Assembly: GCF_000026185.1 (NCBI RefSeq)
Contig: NC_010694.1
Coordinates: 1,674,001 to 1,738,000, forward strand
DNA: 64,000 nt
Direction: 5' to 3'
From: Erwinia tasmaniensis Et1/99
GTDB taxonomy: Bacteria; Pseudomonadota; Gammaproteobacteria; Enterobacterales; Enterobacteriaceae
In this document: positions 41,825 to 51,372 of the stretch, piece by piece
How positions within the stretch are numbered: the first letter of the stretch is position 1
Layout of the letters: the number at the start of each line of letters is the position of its first letter
Notes under the pieces: model-generated
What the model saw: the letters and a program-made list of their open reading frames with translations, nothing else
Told to the model about the DNA's origin: nothing
Databases searched by the model: none
Position numbers and translations under genes: made by a program

Positions 41825-42964
41825 TTACTTATCAGCATTGTGAGGTGATGACATCTCTTTATTAGGATGAGTCTGACTTTCTTCCATAAAGTCACTGTCA
41901 ATCTTGTCAGTATTGCCTTTATGGTCTCTGCCAGAAAGCAGGTTCCAGCAGGAAATAAACAGTGCGGCAATCAGTGGCCCAATAACAAAGCCGTTAATGC
42001 CATAAATTTCCATGCCGCCCAGCGTCGAAATCAGGATCAGATAGTCGGGCATTTTGGTGTCTTTGCCGACCAGCAGCGGACGTAGTATATTATCCACCAG
42101 CCCAATGACCACCACGAAGAAGAATGTCAGCAACAATCCTTTGATCATTGCGCCAGAGAAGAAGAAATAAAGTACCACCGGTAGCCAGATAATCGCCGAA
42201 CCCACGGCCGGGATCAGCGACAGGAACGCCATCAAAGAGCCCCACAAAATGCTGCCCTGAATGCCCGCAAACCAGAAAGCAATGCCGCCCAGCGTTCCCT
42301 GTACCACCGCCACCACGACAGTGCCTTTTACCGTGGCACGAGAAACCGCGGCGAACTTAACAAACAGATGATGTTTAACAAAGCGTGACAGCGGGATGGC
42401 ATCCAGCGCCATACCGACCAGATAAGCGCCATCTTTCAGCAGGAAGAACAGCAGATAGAGCATAATGCCGAAGCCGATGGTGAAACTGAAGGTGCTTTTT
42501 CCTATCATCATCAGGCTACCGGCAAAAAACTGCCCGCCTTTCATCGCCACGCCCGAAAGCTTTTGCTGAATAGCACTGGCGTCATTCAGATTGTTCTCGG
42601 CAAGGAAATGGCGCAGCCAGTCAGGCAGATGGTTGACGACGCTTGCCGCGACGGTCGTCAGTTCCGTTTGGTCGCCCTGGATACGGCTATACAGCGCGTT
42701 GAACTCAATTGCCAGTGAGGAGGCAACCACGGCCAGCGGGATAAACACAATCAGGCAGATGATGAATAACGTAATCAGTGATGCCAGGCCGTTTTTATCG
42801 CGGCAGTATTTCCTGATTTTGCTTTTCAGCGGGTGGAAAATGATCGCCAGAATAGCGGCCCAGAGAATGGCGGAAAAATAAGGCCCCAGTATATGAAAAA
42901 ACCCCAGCGTGGTTGCCGCCAGAATAAAAATAAAAAATCCCTTACTTATGCCCTGAATGATCAT
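41825..42964 (-). CDS. AI-2E family (PerM/YdiK-like) permease
   Basis: This 379-residue protein has about eight membrane spans and belongs to the AI-2E transporter family. Members include TqsA, PerM, YdiK and YhhT, and some are Na+/H+ antiporters or quorum-signal exporters. The family block LLAFLSLIPAVGSAIIWLP-like (here FLSLIPAVGSAIIWLPVVLY near 255-274) and DNILRPLLVGKDTKMPDYLI near 300-319 are clear. The substrate is unknown. The C-terminal 35 residues are hydrophilic. The ATG at 42964 (MIIQGISKGFF) is chosen over an in-frame start at 43033 outside the conserved region. It is not part of the E. coli gene order here. Confidence 0.83.
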   Translation of the reverse strand: MIIQGISKGFFIFILAATTLGFFHILGPYFSAILWAAILAIIFHPLKSKIRKYCRDKNGLASLITLFIICLIVFIPLAVVASSLAIEFNALYSRIQGDQTELTTVAASVVNHLPDWLRHFLAENNLNDASAIQQKLSGVAMKGGQFFAGSLMMIGKSTFSFTIGFGIMLYLLFFLLKDGAYLVGMALDAIPLSRFVKHHLFVKFAAVSRATVKGTVVVAVVQGTLGGIAFWFAGIQGSILWGSLMAFLSLIPAVGSAIIWLPVVLYFFFSGAMIKGLLLTFFFVVVIGLVDNILRPLLVGKDTKMPDYLILISTLGGMEIYGINGFVIGPLIAALFISCWNLLSGRDHKGNTDKIDSDFMEESQTHPNKEMSSPHNADK

Positions 42965-43072
42965 TTTATCGTCTCTGCAATTAACTAATACTTTCCGTGC
43001 GCTAAAAGTAGACCACGGGTTAGCCGCCAGCAACAGTAACTGACCTTAAGCCAGTATAAATGTGGTGACTGT

Positions 43073-43870
43073 TCAGAAAATAGGCGCGCCCGGCCAGCGG
43101 CTAATTTTTTGTGCCACCGGGGTAAAATCGCTGGCGAAATCCGCCTCGCACTCTTTCATCATCCGTTTCAGCTGGTGCAATGGGTAGGGGCAGGGCGACC
43201 TGCTGGCGAAGATCACCACGTTACCGCTGGGCGCGACGGTGTAAAAAAGGCTGCTGAAAATATCCAGCAGCGCGCGCGAGAAGGTGGGGTCCTGCGACGG
43301 CAGGTGGGGGTGGTTCAGCACCAACCAGCCGCCGGGTCGCAGGCGGGCGGCACAGTCGCGCAGAAATGTCGCCGTAGACTGGATGGGAGCAAGGGCGTTG
43401 GCATTATACAGGTCGGAGAAGATCAGGTGATAGTTGCGCTGACCACGATCATCGGCGATAAAGCGTGCGGCATCGTCAATGACATAGCGAATATTGTCAC
43501 TTTGTGGCAGGTAAAAATAGTCCTGCGCCACGCACATAACGGCCTGACTCAGCTCGACGACGTCCACGGAAATGCCCGTATCGCGTGCGAAGAGCGCTCG
43601 CAGCAGGCTGCCGCCGCCCAGGCCCAGCAGCAGGATATCTTGCGCCTCAGTCAAGGTGACCGCCATGAGCATAGCGCGGATATAGTGATGGACGGGGAGT
43701 GACGGCTGATTTTTCAGCATTTTGCTCTGCTCAAAAACCCGGTCAAAACTCATACTGCGGAAATCGCGATGATCAATCACCGACACGGGGCCATATTCAT
43801 CCTGTTGTGAAGCCACCAGGTTTCCACGGAGCTGAAATAATGGAGAGGAATTAAAATCAACATCGGACAT
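43073..43870 (-). CDS. Spermidine-synthase-like methyltransferase-fold protein
   Basis: This 265-residue protein has the Rossmann fold of spermidine synthases: ILLLGLGGGSLLRALF near 80, VDVVELSQAV near 101, IDDAARFIADD near 130 and YHLIFSDLYNA near 146. True SpeE has GGGDG at the first motif; here the Asp is replaced by GLGGGSL. A canonical aminopropyl transfer is therefore not assured, and the protein may be a methyltransferase or a nonenzymatic paralogue. CAGGAG precedes the ATG at 43870; a longer frame from 43975 is unlikely. It is divergent from the small gene at 44078. Confidence 0.82.
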   Translation of the reverse strand: MSDVDFNSSPLFQLRGNLVASQQDEYGPVSVIDHRDFRSMSFDRVFEQSKMLKNQPSLPVHHYIRAMLMAVTLTEAQDILLLGLGGGSLLRALFARDTGISVDVVELSQAVMCVAQDYFYLPQSDNIRYVIDDAARFIADDRGQRNYHLIFSDLYNANALAPIQSTATFLRDCAARLRPGGWLVLNHPHLPSQDPTFSRALLDIFSSLFYTVAPSGNVVIFASRSPCPYPLHQLKRMMKECEADFASDFTPVAQKISRWPGAPIF

Positions 43871-44077
43871 AGTATACTCCTGAAGCGACCAGACGGTGGA
43901 CGGTACCGCGGTCGGCGCGGGTTTTCTCCTTTTATCGCAGCGGTCTATTCTGCATTCCCGGTTGATTGCGGGCAATGACTATCTCTGCTTGTGCATATAG
44001 GTCTGGCGTTCTACGATAGATAATGGCCCATCGCAGTGGATACCCGTTGCGATGAAAACTGGCCAGGAGCCCGTTGC

Positions 44078-44371
44078 ATGAGAAGCGAGAAAGAAATTTC
44101 CATAGACCAGTTTACCGCAGACGAAAAAATTTTGGTGGAGCAGCGGGTAAAGGCCCTGACCGGCAAACTCAGTCATCTTGCCAGCAAAAAAGAAGAAAAA
44201 GAGATCCTCAAGGAAGCAAAGCGCTTGGTGATGAAAGAACGGGTTGTGCGCGAAAGCAGCAAAGCGGTGATGGCAAAAAGGCCGCGTAAGCCTTCGGCAG
44301 CGAAAGAAAGTGAAATTAAAGATTTTAGCTGGACCGCATCGCTGCGTAAAAACCCTCGCGCATTAAAGTAA
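44078..44371 (+). CDS. Small basic alpha-helical protein, unrecognised
   Basis: This 97-residue protein is highly charged and rich in Lys, Glu and Arg, with no membrane span or signal peptide. Residues 10-65 form probable long helices (DEKILVEQRVKALTGKLSHL, then KKEEKEILKEAKRLVMKERV). The tail is basic with a conserved-looking end DFSWTASLRKNPRALK. The ATG at 44078 has CAGGAG nine bases upstream; an in-frame ATG at 44036 adds 14 poorly helical residues. I do not recognise the family. It lies between the SpeE-like gene (divergent) and rsmF (convergent). Confidence 0.62.
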   Translation: MRSEKEISIDQFTADEKILVEQRVKALTGKLSHLASKKEEKEILKEAKRLVMKERVVRESSKAVMAKRPRKPSAAKESEIKDFSWTASLRKNPRALK

Positions 44372-44434
44372 TTTTCCGGCATGGCCGTAACGGCCTGGTT
44401 GCATCAGCGCGGCCCACAACGGGCCGCTCCGGGT

Positions 44435-45871
44435 TTACAGGGTAAATAACTTGCCGTCGCGCACCAACTCGCGCGGGTAGTTATTTTTGATACGGCTTCC
44501 CACCTTCTTAGCGATACCTATCGGCCGCTGCTGGTAGCAGATAATCAGCTCGCTGGCGGGCAGGTCGCGCTCCGGGTAGATATCGCGCCCGCGATACCAC
44601 TCCTCTGCTTCGTTGCTGTTCAGCTCAAACGCGTTGGCGCTAGCGGCATCAGCAAGCGCCACGGCGGCATGGTGCTGCCAGCGAAAGCCTTTAGGGAACG
44701 TTTCCGCCAGCTTCAGACCAATACGCGAGAAACGAACGCGCCCCAACAGCGGCTCTATCTCCGAAGGGAACAGCCACAGCTCTTTATCTCGCTGCCACAG
44801 CTTAAGCTCCGTGTCCCAACGCAGGCCAACGCTGGCCGCTGCGGCAATGACTTCCTGCTGCTGCACCCGGTTCAGCGGCGTGAAAGGGGGCTTGCCCACT
44901 TTGTAACCCGGTTGCGGCATTGGCGGCACGCTCGCGACCTTACGCAGGCGGGCAACGAAGAAACCTTCGCTATCGAAAATATGAGGAAACACATGGAGAT
45001 AACCCTCTGCGGTAGTGGCCCGTTCAGCCCCCATGAACAGCGTGTCTAAGGGCTCGACTTTCACCGCATCCGGATATTGCTCAAGCAACCCGTTGACCAC
45101 CTGCTGGTTCTCGCGGGTATTGAGCGTACAGGTCGAATAGACCAGCGTACCGCCGGGGCGCAGGGCATGGAACGCGCTGTTGATGAGCGCTTGCTGGGTG
45201 GCGGCAATCTCTTCCGTGCTGCTCTGTGACCAGTTACGCAGGGCATCTGCATCTTTACGCACCACCCCTTCGCCTGAGCAGGGCGCGTCGAGAAGCACCG
45301 CATCAAAGCATTCCGGCAGTGCCGGGCCGAATACCCGGCCGTCAAAATGGGTCATGGCGGTATTACTGACGCCGCAGCGGCTGAGATTAGCATGCAATAC
45401 TTTTACCCGGCTGGCCGAATACTCATTAGCGAGGATGGCACCACGATTGCCCATATGCGCGGCTATCTGCGTGGTCTTCGATCCTGGAGCTGCCGCCATA
45501 TCCATGACCCGCTGCGGCATATCCCCGCCGTCAAACAGCGCGCTGACCGGCAGCATTGAGCTGGCTTCCTGAATATAGAACAGCCCGGCAAGATGTTCGG
45601 CAGTGCTGCCAAGCGGCAGCGTGTCGGCGTCGTCTCGGCTGATCCAGAAGCCCTCCTGGCACCAGGGGATCGGCGTTAACGCCCACTGATAAGGCTCAAC
45701 CAGCGTGAGAAAATCATCGACGCTGATTTTCAGCGTGTTGACACGCAGACTGCGGCGCAACGGTAGCTGGCTGCTGGTGATAAAACGCTGAAACTCATCG
45801 GCGTCGGGCAGCAGCTGCTGCATCTGTTCAACAAAGGCGGGCGGGAAAAATACGCGGGAAGTGTGAGACAC
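44435..45871 (-). CDS. rsmF: 16S rRNA m5C1407 methyltransferase RsmF
   Basis: RsmF methylates C1407 of 16S rRNA in the small subunit. The 478-residue NOL1/NOP2/Sun enzyme has [20 protein letters not shown] near 120-139 (SAM binding). The two catalytic cysteines are in [11 protein letters not shown] near 195 and VYSTCTLN near 247. A C-terminal PUA-like region contains [14 protein letters not shown]. The start is GTG at 45871 ([13 protein letters not shown]). No strong Shine-Dalgarno is visible, so initiation may be weak. Confidence 0.95.
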   Translation of the reverse strand: MSHTSRVFFPPAFVEQMQQLLPDADEFQRFITSSQLPLRRSLRVNTLKISVDDFLTLVEPYQWALTPIPWCQEGFWISRDDADTLPLGSTAEHLAGLFYIQEASSMLPVSALFDGGDMPQRVMDMAAAPGSKTTQIAAHMGNRGAILANEYSASRVKVLHANLSRCGVSNTAMTHFDGRVFGPALPECFDAVLLDAPCSGEGVVRKDADALRNWSQSSTEEIAATQQALINSAFHALRPGGTLVYSTCTLNTRENQQVVNGLLEQYPDAVKVEPLDTLFMGAERATTAEGYLHVFPHIFDSEGFFVARLRKVASVPPMPQPGYKVGKPPFTPLNRVQQQEVIAAAASVGLRWDTELKLWQRDKELWLFPSEIEPLLGRVRFSRIGLKLAETFPKGFRWQHHAAVALADAASANAFELNSNEAEEWYRGRDIYPERDLPASELIICYQQRPIGIAKKVGSRIKNNYPRELVRDGKLFTL

Positions 45872-46003
45872 AGGCTGGATCCACTAGACACTAAAAAAAG
45901 TGGGGTTAGTTTAGCACAATTGTCCTGCCGGGCCGCTATCCCTGATATGACGCGGCCGCAAAGCAGGGGGATATGCAGCGGGGTGTTGCCCCGCCGCAGA
46001 GTG

Positions 46004-48637
46004 TTACCGTGGCAGGGCGGTTCCCCATTGACGCCAGCCCGCCGGTTCCTCTTGCTCTAACAGGTAGTGTTTGCCGGAGGAGGCTTGCGGTGCCAGCGGC
46101 ACGGTAGGGGGCGTGGCAAAGGCAATGCCGCCCTGAATAAACTGCTGGAAAGTACCGGTTTTCACCACGCCGCCCGTCAGGCCAAACTTCAGGTTATAGC
46201 CTGAAGCTAACCAGAACACGGTGTTATTACGGACCAGGTGCTGATACTTTTTGCTGATGCGCAGGGTGATCTGAACGCGATCCGCCATGGAACCCAGAGC
46301 CGTTCCGGTTACCGTGCCGACCTCGACGCCACGGAAGAGTACCGGCGTACCTACTGACAGTGAGCCGCCTTCCGGCGCATCCACCACCACGTTCAGCCCG
46401 TCCAGATACCGGGCGTCGGTGATCGTTGATTCCTGAAGTTCAAAGCTGCGCACCGCGCCACCCTTACCGGGATCGACGTTGATATAGGGCTGTAACAGGG
46501 TATCCAGATGATTCACCCCGGCGGCAGATATCTGCGGAGAAACCACCGAGAAGCGCGAGCCGGAGCGGGCAAAATCCTGCACGTATTCCGGGTATAGCAC
46601 CGCTTTCGCTATCACCTGATTATTGCCTTCTCCCAATGCCAGCGACTCAAGCTGACCAATATTAATACCCAGATAGCGGATAGGCATACCCGATGACAGT
46701 TTGCTGGCATCAAAGGTGCGCAGCGTGATTTGGCTACCCACGGCGCGTGCGGCGGTCTGTGACTCATATAGCACACGCTTATCCCGTTGGTTTAAGCCAA
46801 CGCCAGCACCATTAAGATTATCGAAGCTGATGGCGCCTTTTAACGCGCGATTGAGCGGGGAAGCCTGAACGGTCAGCCCGCTGCCGTTTAACTGGACGCG
46901 AGCTCCGCCCTCTGCCCAGAACACGCTTCCCGGCGTGAGCAGGCGACGATATTCAGGTTTAATATGCACGTTCACATCAAACGAATCAGCGCGTGGCGTG
47001 ACGCTGACGATCTCCCCGACCTGAAATTTGCGAAACAGCACCACTGAACCGCTTTGAATATCGGGTAGGCTGTTGGCCGTCAGGGTAAGAGTGGTTGGAA
47101 GGCGATCGCCAACCACCCCTTCTGCGGCCTTTTCGGCATTAGCATACAGCGGATAGCTGCCCTTAAAGGCCCCCGTACTGCCGGGATCAAGGCGTATTCC
47201 CCCATCCACCCATTCCCTGGCGCTGGCTCCCAGTACTTCCACACCATCAATGCCCAACTTCACATCCAGACGACTATTGATAATGAATTTACTGTCACCG
47301 TGCACCAGATGACGATAGTCGGCAGCGACCACCACTTTGAACGCGACCCCTTTTTCAGTCAGAGTGCGGCTGATAACCTGGCCAACACGCATGCCGTGCA
47401 GCACGATCGGTTGACCGGCATCAATGCCATAGCTTTCAGGGGCGGTCAAAGAGAGTGCCAGCGCGTTGGGCTGCTGGAGCAGAGACTCATTGTCGGGCAG
47501 CACTACAAAGTGCGTCTGCGCTTCACCTTCTCCTGGAATGAGCTCAAGCGTATTGCCGGTTAACAGGCTGCTCAGGCTGGTGTCAGTGAAGCTGATTTTT
47601 GGAGCGCGCATTTCTATGCGCGTGCCTGCCCGCATCAGGTTGGTAACAGAGGGATCGAGAGTCAGTTCGCCACTGACTTTGCCACCGGGCAGCAGGGTAA
47701 TTTTAGTCAGGGTGCCGACTTCCAGCCCCTGATACATTAGCGGCGTGCTGCCTTCCGTCAGATTTTTGCCATCCGGCAGGTCGAGTGAGATCGTCACGCC
47801 TCGTTGGCTCTGCGCCAGATCGGGGTAGAGCTGATAACTATCGTCGGAGCTTGCGGGCTGTGAATCGTTGGGAGAGTCAAACGCAATCGCACCATTGACC
47901 AGCGCAGGCAGGCTTTCCAGTTCGACCTTCGCCCCACCGATCCCGACATTCGCCTTGATACCGGAAACATTCCAGAAACGGCTCTCTTTTTTAACCAGGT
48001 TGGTAAAGCGCCGTTCGATAAGCACATCAACCGTCACGCCTTTGTTGCCGGGGTTAATGCTGTAATCATAGACACGCCCAACCGGTATCTTACGAAAGTA
48101 GACCAGTGAACCGCTGCTCAACGCCGCCAGATCCGGGGTATTCAGATGGATAAGCATCTCGCCTGAATTCACGCGATATTTGGGCTGGGTGTCAAGCGCC
48201 ACGAAGTTTTCCTGCGGCTGACCTTTGCCCGGCATCATGCCGATATAGTTTCCGCCAACCAACGCATCCAGCCCGGAAACGCCGGCTAACGAGGCCTTCG
48301 GCGTTACCAGCCAGAATTGGGTATGTTCACGCAGCGCCTCTCGCATATCGCTTTTAATGCTGGCTTTGATTTTAATGGTGCGGAGATCGTCCGTCATGCT
48401 GATCCCCTCCACCAGGCCCACTTCCACACCCTGGTAGCGCACCGGGGTACGTCCCGGTACAATACCGTCCGCCGTGGCGAAATCAATGGTAATGGTTGTG
48501 CCGCGCTGCTGATAATTGCTCCAGATCAGCCAGCCGGCAATCATTAAAGCGATAAATGGCAGCAGCCAAAACGGCGATATTCTGCGCCGATTTTTTAGGC
48601 GAGCGCTAGTCGGTGTAGTCGGCGTTTCCTGTTGCAT
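46004..48637 (-). CDS. letB: LetB (YebT), seven-MCE-domain envelope lipid transport tunnel
   Basis: LetB forms a hexameric tube of stacked MCE rings across the periplasm that carries lipids between membranes. The 877-residue protein has an N-terminal anchor (about 21-40) and exactly seven MCE domains. They are marked by [66 protein letters not shown] and [11 protein letters not shown]. The ATG at 48637 gives the same length as E. coli. It starts 32 bases inside the end of letA, so the two are coupled. Confidence 0.96.
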   Translation of the reverse strand: MQQETPTTPTSARLKNRRRISPFWLLPFIALMIAGWLIWSNYQQRGTTITIDFATADGIVPGRTPVRYQGVEVGLVEGISMTDDLRTIKIKASIKSDMREALREHTQFWLVTPKASLAGVSGLDALVGGNYIGMMPGKGQPQENFVALDTQPKYRVNSGEMLIHLNTPDLAALSSGSLVYFRKIPVGRVYDYSINPGNKGVTVDVLIERRFTNLVKKESRFWNVSGIKANVGIGGAKVELESLPALVNGAIAFDSPNDSQPASSDDSYQLYPDLAQSQRGVTISLDLPDGKNLTEGSTPLMYQGLEVGTLTKITLLPGGKVSGELTLDPSVTNLMRAGTRIEMRAPKISFTDTSLSSLLTGNTLELIPGEGEAQTHFVVLPDNESLLQQPNALALSLTAPESYGIDAGQPIVLHGMRVGQVISRTLTEKGVAFKVVVAADYRHLVHGDSKFIINSRLDVKLGIDGVEVLGASAREWVDGGIRLDPGSTGAFKGSYPLYANAEKAAEGVVGDRLPTTLTLTANSLPDIQSGSVVLFRKFQVGEIVSVTPRADSFDVNVHIKPEYRRLLTPGSVFWAEGGARVQLNGSGLTVQASPLNRALKGAISFDNLNGAGVGLNQRDKRVLYESQTAARAVGSQITLRTFDASKLSSGMPIRYLGINIGQLESLALGEGNNQVIAKAVLYPEYVQDFARSGSRFSVVSPQISAAGVNHLDTLLQPYINVDPGKGGAVRSFELQESTITDARYLDGLNVVVDAPEGGSLSVGTPVLFRGVEVGTVTGTALGSMADRVQITLRISKKYQHLVRNNTVFWLASGYNLKFGLTGGVVKTGTFQQFIQGGIAFATPPTVPLAPQASSGKHYLLEQEEPAGWRQWGTALPR

Positions 48638-49850
48638 GAGCATCCCAAAGTAGACGGCTATCCAGCCACTCAACGGCAAGAATAGTCAGTACGACCGCGC
48701 TGCCAAAATAGAAAGCGGCGGGTCCCATCGTAAAGGCCAGTAGCTGATCGCGATTGACCAGCGACATGGTTAATGAAATCACAAAAAGATCGAGCATTGA
48801 CCAGCGTCCAACCCATTTCACCAGCCGCAGCAGGCGAATGCGGGTTTTAAGGCCCTGTTCACAGTTAAAATGAATGCTGAGCAGCAGAGTGGTCAGCACG
48901 ATAACCTTAGTGAAAGGCACCAGAATACTGGCGATAAAGACGACCAGCGCAATCGGAATATTCTCTGAACCCAGTGACAGTACCCCCGACAGGATGGTGT
49001 CTTCTTTACGCGCCCCGTTTAGCCAGATCACCGAAATCGGCAGCAGATTAGCCGGGATAAGAAAAATAATCGATGCAATCAGTGCAGACCATGATTTTTG
49101 CAGGCTGAGTGGGCTGCGTGCCGGTAGCGACGTATGGCAGCGCGGGCAGCGCCCGTTTTCGTCCGGCGTACCGGTATGGTGGCAGCTGAGGCAGACCCGA
49201 AGCTTATCCAGCGCCACACGAGGAGCAGGCTGTGGATAGAAACGGTGCCATAACTGCTCGACGTTGAGATGGATAAGCGTCAGCAGGCTAAGAAGCGTTA
49301 GCGCGATAAATGCCGTCAGCCCGATCCCTGGAGTGATAGCGGCATAGTCCTGAACTTTAATAGAGGCAATGGCGATGCCAACCAGATAAATATCCAGCAT
49401 GATCCACTCTTTCAGCCGGTCAAGCATGAGCAATAACGGGCGAACGTTCATCTTCAATTTATTGCCAAGAAAGAGCCCGCCGATTGCGGCGACCAGAGAG
49501 ACCGGTGCGCCTATGGTGCAAAATGCGACCATCGCTGCGGTAATCACGTCACCCTGTTGCGCCATCTGCAGAATTCCCCCCGTCAGACTGGCGTAAATAT
49601 TGGTCCCCAACAGCCGGATAGACATCATCGGCGCGTTAAATGCGAACGGCATCAGTAACACCATCGTGACCGCCATGGCGGTTAAACGCGTCATTGACCA
49701 GTCGCGCCCGTTGAGTATGCGCGCATCGCACCGTGGGCAGTGTGCGGACTGGTTGGACTTCACATCAGGTAAGTAAAAAAGGGTATCGCATTCGTGACAT
49801 CGCTGATAACGTGCCTGCGGCAGAGCATGACGGATGGCGTGTATTTTCAT
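48606..49850 (-). CDS. letA: LetA (YebS), inner-membrane partner of LetB
   Basis: LetA is a polytopic inner-membrane protein (paraquat-inducible protein A family) thought to feed lipids to LetB. The 414-residue form has two zinc-ribbon-like modules, CHEC...CPRC at 18-41 and CLSCHHTGT...CPRC near 215-235. Each is followed by four membrane spans. [20 protein letters not shown] near 355-374 and [20 protein letters not shown] match the family. The start is uncertain: ATG 49850 ([12 protein letters not shown]) is used, while ATG 49904 would add 18 residues; neither has a clear ribosome site. Confidence 0.93.
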   Translation of the reverse strand: MKIHAIRHALPQARYQRCHECDTLFYLPDVKSNQSAHCPRCDARILNGRDWSMTRLTAMAVTMVLLMPFAFNAPMMSIRLLGTNIYASLTGGILQMAQQGDVITAAMVAFCTIGAPVSLVAAIGGLFLGNKLKMNVRPLLLMLDRLKEWIMLDIYLVGIAIASIKVQDYAAITPGIGLTAFIALTLLSLLTLIHLNVEQLWHRFYPQPAPRVALDKLRVCLSCHHTGTPDENGRCPRCHTSLPARSPLSLQKSWSALIASIIFLIPANLLPISVIWLNGARKEDTILSGVLSLGSENIPIALVVFIASILVPFTKVIVLTTLLLSIHFNCEQGLKTRIRLLRLVKWVGRWSMLDLFVISLTMSLVNRDQLLAFTMGPAAFYFGSAVVLTILAVEWLDSRLLWDAHATGNADYTD

Positions 49851-50063
49851 ATTACCGATCGAACTTAGCCCATGGCAGGGCAGGATTAGGCAGATTAATG
49901 CCATACGGAGCAGGACTGACTGATGCCATGCTTTCCTGTGCAGGTCAATCTAAGCTTATATTAAATAAAAAGAAACTCCACCTTGCCCGTAAAGCTTTTC
50001 ATACCTGATATTATCAGGTGATGCAAAAGGCGGCATCGCCACATTTTCAATTATGGTTAAACA

Positions 50064-50564
50064 ATGACTAAAGCAGAATTTTATACTGACCTCAACCGAG
50101 ATATGAATGCGCTATTGAGCGGTGAAACCAGCTTTTTGGCGGTGATGAGCAATTGTAGCGCGCTTTTGTATAAACGTCTTGACGGCGTTAACTGGGCTGG
50201 CTTTTATCTGTTAACGGAAGAGAAAACGCTGGTACTGGGGCCTTTTCAGGGAAGGATAGCCTGTGTGCGTATCCCCGTTGGGCGCGGCGTGTGCGGAACT
50301 GCGGTGTCGGAGAATCGCGTACAGCGCGTAGACGATGTCCATGCGTTTCCGGGGCATATCGCCTGCGATGCGGCCAGTAATGCCGAAATTGTGTTGCCGC
50401 TGACGGTAAATGGCCATGTCATTGGCGTGCTGGATATCGACAGCGTTGAATATAACCGCTTTGATGATGAGGATGAAAAAGGGTTGAAAGCGTTGACTGA
50501 CGGGCTTTGCGCAGTACTTTCCGGGTCGGATGTGGAAAAATTTATTCACATGAATCGCACCTAA
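50064..50564 (+). CDS. msrC: Free methionine-(R)-sulfoxide reductase MsrC
   Basis: MsrC reduces free methionine-R-sulfoxide with a GAF-domain active site. The 166-residue protein contains NWAGFYLL near 45 and LVLGPFQGRIACVRIPVGRG near 56-75, with the resolving Cys. GVCGTAVSE near 76 and the catalytic FPGHIACDAASNAEIVLPL near 97-115 follow, with VIGVLDIDS near 121. The three cysteines typical of fRMsr (in IACVRI, GVCGTA and IACDAA) are kept. It opens the msrC-proQ-prc block on the plus strand. Confidence 0.95.
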   Translation: MTKAEFYTDLNRDMNALLSGETSFLAVMSNCSALLYKRLDGVNWAGFYLLTEEKTLVLGPFQGRIACVRIPVGRGVCGTAVSENRVQRVDDVHAFPGHIACDAASNAEIVLPLTVNGHVIGVLDIDSVEYNRFDDEDEKGLKALTDGLCAVLSGSDVEKFIHMNRT

Positions 50565-50660
50565 AGTGGTTGATCACGTAGCAATTGCTGAAGGGGGCAT
50601 TATAATGTCGCCTGTTCATGCCTGCGCTGATTGGCAAACCCGTTGTAATCAGGAAATTTC

Positions 50661-51353
50661 ATGGAAAATCAACCCAAGTTGAATAGCACTAAAGAAGTCA
50701 TCGCCTTTCTGGCAGAGCGTTTCCCGCTATGTTTTAGCGCCGAAGGCGAAGCACGCCCACTGAAGATCGGAATTTTTCAGGATTTAGTCGAACGCGTGCA
50801 GGGCGAAATGAGCCTGAGTAAAACCCAGCTCCGCTCGGCACTCCGTCTTTATACCTCCAGCTGGCGCTATTTATATGGCATCAAGGCTGGGGCGATTCGT
50901 GTTGACCTTGATGGCAATGCCTGTGGTCAACTGGACGAGCAGCATGTTGAGCATGCGCGCAAACAGCTTGAAGAAGCAAAGGCACGCGTGCAGGCCCAGC
51001 GCGAGCAGCATCAGGCGAAAAAGCGTGAAGCCGGTGAAGCCACCGCACCTCGTCGCCCGCGTAAGCCGGCGCGTAAACCTGCGGCTGAAGGTGAACAGTC
51101 ACGTTCCGTTTCTGGCAAACCTTCTCGTCCACAGGCAGCACGTCCTGCTTCCGCACCGCGTGCAGAATCGCGAGTGGAACAACGTAAGCCAGTTACTGAC
51201 ACCACGGCACTGCAGGTGGGTCAAAGCATCAAAGTCACCGCTGGCAAAAACGCGATGGATGCCACCATTCTTGAGATCTCCAAAGATGGTGTCCGGGTTC
51301 AGCTTGCTTCCGGCCTGGCAATGATAGTACGCGCAGAACACTTGCAGTTCTGA
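50661..51353 (+). CDS. proQ: RNA chaperone ProQ
   Basis: ProQ is a FinO-domain RNA chaperone that binds structured small RNAs and mRNA 3' ends and affects ProP osmoregulation. The 230-residue protein has the FinO-like domain (1-120, [20 protein letters not shown] and [19 protein letters not shown]). A basic, proline- and alanine-rich linker (about 120-180) follows, with a C-terminal Hfq-like/Tudor domain ([20 protein letters not shown]). AGGAAA precedes the ATG. prc follows 19 bases later, as in E. coli. Confidence 0.96.
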   Translation: MENQPKLNSTKEVIAFLAERFPLCFSAEGEARPLKIGIFQDLVERVQGEMSLSKTQLRSALRLYTSSWRYLYGIKAGAIRVDLDGNACGQLDEQHVEHARKQLEEAKARVQAQREQHQAKKREAGEATAPRRPRKPARKPAAEGEQSRSVSGKPSRPQAARPASAPRAESRVEQRKPVTDTTALQVGQSIKVTAGKNAMDATILEISKDGVRVQLASGLAMIVRAEHLQF

Positions 51354-51372
51354 TACGGAGGCTAATCAGGGC

